A DNA stretch of 64,000 bases from Rhinopithecus roxellana (Eukaryota; Chordata; Mammalia; Primates; Cercopithecidae), in assembly GCF_007565055.1 (NCBI RefSeq), contig NC_044559.1, positions 37,559,546-37,623,545 of the forward strand, given 5' to 3'. Of the stretch, positions 48,701 through 56,500 are shown piece after piece. How positions within the stretch are numbered: position 1 is the first letter of the stretch; each line of letters opens with the position of its first letter. The notes below the pieces were generated by a model that saw only the letters and a list, made by a program, of their open reading frames with translations, made no database searches and was not told the DNA's origin. A program made the translations under genes and the position numbers.

Positions 48701-49178
48701 CTTCAGGGCTTGATATGCTAAACATGAGCTAAAACAATTGAAAAAAGCCAGGCGCGGTGGCTCACACCTGTAATCCCAGCACTTTGGGAGGCCGAGGCGG
48801 GTGGATCATGAGGTCAGGAGATCGAGACCATCCTGGCTAACATGGTGAAACCCTGTCTTTACTAAAAATACAAAAATTAGCCGGGCGTGGTAGTGGATGC
48901 CTATAGTCCCAACTACTCTGGAGGCTGAAACAGGAGAATGGTGTGAACCCGGGAGGCAGAGCTTGCAGTGAGCCGGATCGCACCACTCTACTCTAGCCTG
49001 CGTGACAGAAAGAGACTCTGTCTCAAACAAAAAAAAAAAGGAAAAGAATTGATTTTGTTTATCAGAAGCTGATTATAACCTCTATTCTACTTATGCAATC
49101 TTTCTAAAATAAATTCTAGCTGTAAGTAGATGAATGTCTTGGGAACAAATTAGGCAAAAGAAGAAAAATAGAAGATAG

Positions 49179-49218
<40 letters not shown>

Positions 49219-52200
49219 TTATATATATTCTCTCATTGTATGTTTTTTTGTTTTGTTTTGTTTTTTTTTTTTTTTTTTTTTTTTGAGATGGAGTCTTGCT
49301 CTCTTGCCCAAGACTTGAGTGCAATAGCGCAACCTCGGCTCACTGCAACCTCTGCCTCCTGGGTTCAAGCAATTCTCCTGCTTCAGCCTCCAGAGTAGCT
49401 AGGATTATAGGCGCCCGCCACCATGCCCAACTAATTTTTGCATTTTTAGTAGAGACGGGGTTTCACCATGTTGGTCAGGCTGATCTTGAACTCCTAACCT
49501 CAGGTGATCCACCTGCCTCAGCCTCCCAAAGTGCTGGGATTACAGGTGTGAGCCACCGCACCTGGCTCACTGTATGATTTTTATAGTATTGTGTTGTTTA
49601 ACAGTGAAGTTGGTGACTTACTGTTGTGAATAATGAAATGCATTGTTAATCTTTGCTGCTGAAACACTATTAAAATCCCCGTTTACCATCAGAACAGAAC
49701 TGGCTTTAGAATATTTGAATGGCAACAACATGTAGGAAATATGGTACACAATTAAAAGACAGGGCATCCTTATTCATCATTTGTTTGTTTTCACTAGAAC
49801 AAGTGCTTCCCCTGTCCAAGTGAAGGCTGCCCACAGATGGGTCACTATGCTGATAGATATTCTAGGAAAACAAATGATGTGGGCCAGAAATTTTATCTAG
49901 ACACTGGTGATGCCAGTAATTTTGCACGTAAGTTTCTATTTTCTGTATCTTATATTCGTATTGCTATATATTTTATTATTATGTCCACTGAAAATGTGCA
50001 TACTTGCTTTTCTATACAAAAGTTTTAAACACCCCCTCTGCAATGTGGAAAAATGCTCAATGCTATGTTCAAGGTAATTATAGCTAATTAGGGTGGCAGA
50101 ACAGAGTTTGGGTCCTGGACTCTTAGAGCTGCAAAAATAAGTTTCTTCACATTTGGTTCTGGTGCTATATTCAGAAGGCTTTCTCTGCTCCAGCCTCTTT
50201 ATATTCACTCAAAAGTTTCACTGAACAAAATTCTGAGATTTTCGTAAAAGCAGAAGGGTAATCTAGGAGAGAAAGATGGCAGAGGTTGTGAGAATGGAAA
50301 GACATTGACAGATTTAAGAGATGTTTAGGATTGTAGGCTCCATGGGTGATGGGAATTAGAGGATGGAGGAGTAGTAGGAATGGGAACAGGGTCTGGGTTT
50401 CTTTTCTTACTAATAGAGGAAGAAAACTATTTGGATGAGAGTCAATTGGGTTACCGTTTTTTTTTTTTTTTTTAATACTGATGACAAATTTTATCTCCTC
50501 CGCAATTTGCTCAGGCTATCTCTAAATGGCAAACTATTGGCTAGTACCAAGAAAACGTTCTTTTGGTTTTCATAAATTAATATATTCTCAAAGGCAATGA
50601 AAAGTTGAATTATGGAATTTTGAAAATAAATGTAGATATTTAGACAAAAAGATGGCAGTACTCTAAAATTTGGTGATCTATGAAATTTGGTGATCTATGA
50701 AAATAAATTAAACTAAAAAAATGTCACAGTTCACACTTTTACAACTACCTTTTAACATAACGTTCTTATAACTTTCAAGGATAAATTGTCAGGTTGGAAA
50801 CTGAAAACTAAATGTATTCTTTAGTCCCTTGGCTTGAAAAAAAATCTGTCTTAACTTTGAAAAAATTCTGCAAAGCCCCTGCTACCTAATGCCTATCCCC
50901 TAAACACATATAAAGGAATATCTATGACTATTTGATTAGAAAATTACACACACACACACACACAAATTATAAATAAATTATTCAAAACTCAGCAGTAGTG
51001 GGATCCGAATTAACTTGTTTTTAGTGTCTTTTGTCTCCAAACTGACATTTTGCAATTTTTCTCCCTTGCAGGTTGGAGGTATAAGGTATCTGTCACACTG
51101 TCTGGAAAGAAGGTTACAGGACATGTACTAGTTTCTTTGTTTGGAAATAAAGGAAACTCTAAGCAGTATGAAATTTTCAAGTGAGTAAAATAATATTGCT
51201 CTATGCTTTTTTTTTTTGAGTCGAAGTCTCGCTCTGTTGCCCAGGCTGGAGTCTCGCTCTGTCACCCAGGCTGGAGTGGAGTGGTGTAGCCTTGGCTCAC
51301 TACAACCTCTGCCTCTAGGGCTCAAGCAATTCTCCTACCTCAGCCTCCCGAGTAGCTGGGATTACAGGCGCCCACCACCACGCCTGGCTAATTTTTATAT
51401 TTTTAATAGAGACGGGGTTTCACCATGTTGACCAGGCTGGTCTCAAACTCCTGACCTCAGGTGACCTGCCCACCTAGGCCTCCCAAAGTGCTGGGATTAC
51501 AGGCATGAGCCATGGTGGCCAGCCAATACTTCTTAATGTTGGAATACTACACATGTATAATGTATGTCATCAACCTAAGAGTTTGTCTATTCATTACTAT
51601 ATGGAAGTAGAGTACTGACATGTATAAGGAAAAAGGAAGAAATTGTGTCATCCTTATGCCTTAATACTATTCAGAATTCGATTTCTAAGTATTTTCATGC
51701 TATTTCCTGATAAAACCATTCATGTTTGCTTTGATGACTGGCATCTGATTTAAAATCAGTAATTAATTAGTCTGTCTACAAAACACATGCAAAAAGATGA
51801 TGGAATACTCTCATCATTTATTAAATTGTGGAGGAATTGTGACTAATACATGTTTGAAGTTTTATTAAAGCAAAGGTGACTAATATGAGATATTCATGGC
51901 AAATGGACTACCAGTGAGTTAGCATGCATGTCTGAATTTGTTTAATACATTAGAATGAAAAATGTACTAACAATCACCTTAGCCAGAAATGCACTGTAAG
52001 CTGGTCTTAGAAACATAAATGTGTATGTATATGTATATATATATATACACACACACACACAAATATATATGTATATATTTATATGTATGCTCATGTATGT
52101 TTTTGTTCATTTCTTAAATCCTCAGGGGCACTCTCAAACCAGATAATACTCATTCCAATGAATTTGACTCAGATGTGGATGTTGGGGACTTGCAGAAGGT

Positions 52201-53501
52201 TAAATTTATTTGGTATAACAATGTGATTGACCTAAATTTACCCAGCGTGGGAGCATCCAAGATTATAGTGGAGACAAACGATGGAAAACAGTAAGTAATG
52301 AAAATCCCAGGAGATGTGAAATATCAAATCTGTGTTTATAGTTCTATTCCTTCTAAAAGTCTAATTTAAGTGAAACCTCCTACAGGGGATCACCTACATC
52401 CTAGTTACAGTTGCTTCCTAATGCCTTCTGTTTCTTTAGGAAAAAGGGTAGAACTTTAGGAAACAGCTTTGATCAATTCGTAGACAAATATGTGATAGCT
52501 GATACAAATTAAATGTTAGAATGAGAATCCGGCTTCATGATTCTAAGGTGAGAGGAATGTTTCCTTTGGCAGCTGTGCTTTGTGCTATGTGAGTGCTTCT
52601 TGTGTGCATCTTCCAAACTTCCCAGGCTTACCTAATTGCTGTTTAAGTTGCTAGGAACACAGTGAATGTATCAAGGAATAGAAACAGGCTTTTCTGAAAA
52701 ACTGGTCTTCTCAGTGAAGATGAAGGTCCAGGAGATAATCCTTGGTTTCAACCAGGACTGGAGGGTGTGGGAGCCAAAGGAAGGTGAACTACCAGGAAAG
52801 GTGATCTGATGATAATCATGACAATACCAACACTAGACCAAGTATTTCTGAGTATTAGGCCGAATGCTGAGGCAAGTCCTGTGCTTCTGTCATTCTATCC
52901 TTCCATCCTCATAAAAACCAAATGAGGGGACTTTGCTTCTGGCAAAGATGGAGTAACAGAACCCAGATTTACTGTCCTGACTGAAATGACCAAAAATTCA
53001 AACAAAGTATGTGAAAAAACAGTTTTCCAGACACTGAACATCAAGGAATAAGGGATAGTGATCCCTGAGAGACAAAAACGGACAAGATGGAGCCTTGCAG
53101 TTGCCCCAGCTTACTGCTCCGAGAGATTTCCAGGATGTGTCACAGGGAGGAGAAACCCAGTGGACTCCTTAAGTTAAAGAATCAGAGTTAAGAATCAGAA
53201 GATCCAGGGAAGTAGATTTCACAGGACAGCATACCAGACAGCAGTGAGTTGCCGAGGGAGAATCCCAGAGGTTATGAAAAGTCCCCCTGAATATTCATCA
53301 AGGTACTGATTGGCCCATGTATGAGAACAAACCAGCTGGAGGTCATTGAAATATCCATTTGATGGGTTAGAGAAACTAGTTCCCATACTCTTGCAGGACT
53401 GGGAATGGTGCTTACACCAAGCAGTCTAGAAAAGTTTATAATTCAAAGGACACAGGGTAGAGTATTTTAGAAAGTCTTGCTTTATTTTATTTTATTTTAT
53501 T

Positions 53502-53532
<31 letters not shown>

Positions 53533-56500
53533 TTTTATTTATTTATTTTTTTTTGAGACGGAGTCTGGCTCTGTAGCCCGGGCTGGAGTACAGTGGCCGG
53601 ATCTCAGCTCACTGCAAGTTCCGCCTCCCGGGTTTAGGCCATTCTCCTGCCTCAGCCTCCCGAGTAACTGGGACTACAGGCGCCTGCCACATCGCCGGGC
53701 TAGTTTTTTTGTATTTTTTTAGTAGAGACGGGGTTTCACCGTGTTAGCCAGGATGGTCTCGATCTCCTGACCTCGTGATCCACCCGTCTCGGCCTCCCAA
53801 AGTGCTGGGATTACAGGCTTGAGCCACCGCGCCCGGCCGAAAGTCTTGCTTTATAGTGGAAAATAATTTACCTATATTGACCAAGATCTGTAAACAAACT
53901 GTTTCCAAATAACGTAACTGCATTGCAGAACAAAAAGGTCAAGAATATTTATAAAGATCCAGAATTATCAAGCACCTAAAAATCTAAAATCCACAGTATC
54001 TGACTTTGACTCAAGGATTCCCAGGTATATAAAGAAACAGAAAAATCCAACCTATAATGAGGAGAATAATCAATCGACACCAAACCGAAACTGACACAGA
54101 TGTTACATTAGCAGAGGAGAAAATTAGAACAGTTCTTAAACCTGTATTCCATTTGCTTAAAAGGTCAGTAAAGGCGTGGCATATACAGGTTGAGTGTTTC
54201 TCATCCAAAATGCTTGAGATAAGAAGTGATTCAATTTTGAATTTCTTTGGACTTCAGGAATAGTTCCATTATATGTACCAGTTGAGCATCAAAAATTAAA
54301 AAAAAAAAATCCAAAATCTGAAATGTTCCAATAAGCATTTCCTTTGAGCATCATGTTGGCAATCAAACGTTTCAAATTTCAGAGCATTTTGGATTTTTAA
54401 TTTACTTTTATTTTATTTTTCCATAAGTTATTGGGGTACAGGTGGCATTTAGTTACATGAGTAAGTTGTTTAGTGGTGATTTCTGAGATCCTGGTGCACC
54501 CATCACCTGAGCAGTATCCACTGCACCATATATGTTGTCTTTTATCCCTCGCCCCCCCCCCACTCTTCTCCCCAAGTCCCCAAAGTCCATTGTATCATTC
54601 TTATGCCTTTGCATCCTCATAGCTTAGCTCCCACATATCAGTGAGAACATACAATGTTTGGTTTTCCATTCCTGAGTTACTTCCCTCAGGAATGGATTTT
54701 TTAGTTTTGGATTTAGATGCTCAACCTATATAGAAAAAGACCCACACTGAGTTTCTAGAGATGAAAAATACAATGTCACAAACAAAACATGCACAGAATG
54801 TAACTAACAGTAGATTAGACATTATAGAAGACAAGGTTAATGACCTTGAATACATAATAGAAACTTTCTGAAATGAAATACACAGAGAAAAAAATCTTTA
54901 AAATAATTTTAAAAGAATATCAGTGATCTGTAGGACAATAATAATAAGGCTTATTTATTGGAAATAAGACCCTAACAAAGAAGGGACAGAAAAATATATG
55001 TGAAGAAATAATACCTTGAAAATTTTCAAACATGGTGAAAACTATAAACCAACAGATCAAAGAAAATCACAAGAAACATGAAGAAAACAGCACAGCACCA
55101 ACACACATGAAAATCAAAATGCTCAAAACCAGGTAGAATGTACATTATTCAGGTGATTACACTAAAAACCTAGATTTTACCACTATACGATATATCCGTC
55201 TAACAAAACTTAACTTGTTCCCTTAAATTTCCACAAACAAAAAAATGTTGAAACCCAATTATAAAGACAAAATATTGAAAGCAGTCAGAGAAAAATGACA
55301 CATTAGAACAGTGAAGAAAAAAAAAATTACAGCAAATTTCTAACCAGGAACAATGCTAGCTAGAAGACAGTGAAACAACATCTTTGAGTAGGGAAAGGAA
55401 AAACTGTTAACCTGGAATTTATACCCATAAATATCTTTCAAAGACAAAGATGAAATAAAGACTTTTAAAACTGAAATAATTCCTCACCAGCAGGTTAACA
55501 CTAAAAGAAATATCAAAGGAAGGACTTCAGGCACAGGAAAATGATACCAAGTAGAAAAGAATTCACTAAAAGAAATTAAGAACACAGGAAATAGGAAATA
55601 CATGATAAATACATAATATTTTTAATTCTTATTACTAAATTATCTTTGAAAAAATTGACTACTTAAAAAATAATGACAGTATTTTGGGGAGTGTATAATA
55701 TATGTATAAGTCAAATATAACAATGACATAAAGGGTGGGGGAAAGAACTGAAAATATGCTATTGAAAGGTTCTTATACCATTTATGAATTGGTATATTCT
55801 CTTTTGAAAGTAAGATGTGATAAATTAAAAATATGTGCTATAAATTCTAAAATAATGAAACAAAGCATGATAGCAAATAACCCAAACAAGGAGATAAAAT
55901 GGAATAAAATATAATCCAAAATAGAGTATAAAAAGAACTAAAAGGGGCCGGGTATGGTGGCTCACGCCTGTAACCCCTGCACTTTGGGAGGCCGAGGCAG
56001 GCGGATCACGAGGTCGGGAGATCGAGACCATCCTGGCTAATACGGTGAAACCCATCTCTACTAAAAGCACAAAAAATTAGCCGGGCGTCGTGGAGGGTGC
56101 CTGTAGTCCCAGCTACTCGGGAGGCTGGAGGCAGGAGAATGGCGTGAACCCAGGAGGTGGAGGTCGCACCACTGCACTCCAGCCTGGGCAACAGAGCAAG
56201 ACTCCTCTGTCTCAAAAAAAAAAAAAAAAAAAAAAAAAGACAATAGCCTCATACCTAGCCATATAAATAATCGTATAAAGTAAAAATGGTCTAAATACCA
56301 CAATTAGAAGACAAAACTTACTCTACTGTATTTTTTAAAACTCAATATCCAATTGTATTCTGGCTATATAAAATGTACTTTTTTATTTTTATTTTTTTTG
56401 AAATGGAGTCTTGCTCTGTTACCCAGGCTGGAGTGCGGTGGCACGATCTCAGTTCACTGCAACCTTTGCCTCCTAGGTTCAAGTGATTCTCCTGCCTCAG

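Larger units (their letters stand above)
52925..55930 (+). mobile_element. HAL1/L1M-type LINE, sense, in PNLIP intron 12
   Basis: Sense sequence with A-rich, ORF1-like text ('agatggagtaacagaacc', 'aaaatcacaagaaacatgaaga', 'ctcaccagcaggttaacac') and many stops. Interrupted by the Alu at 53486 and the MITE at 54183. Confidence 0.7.
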
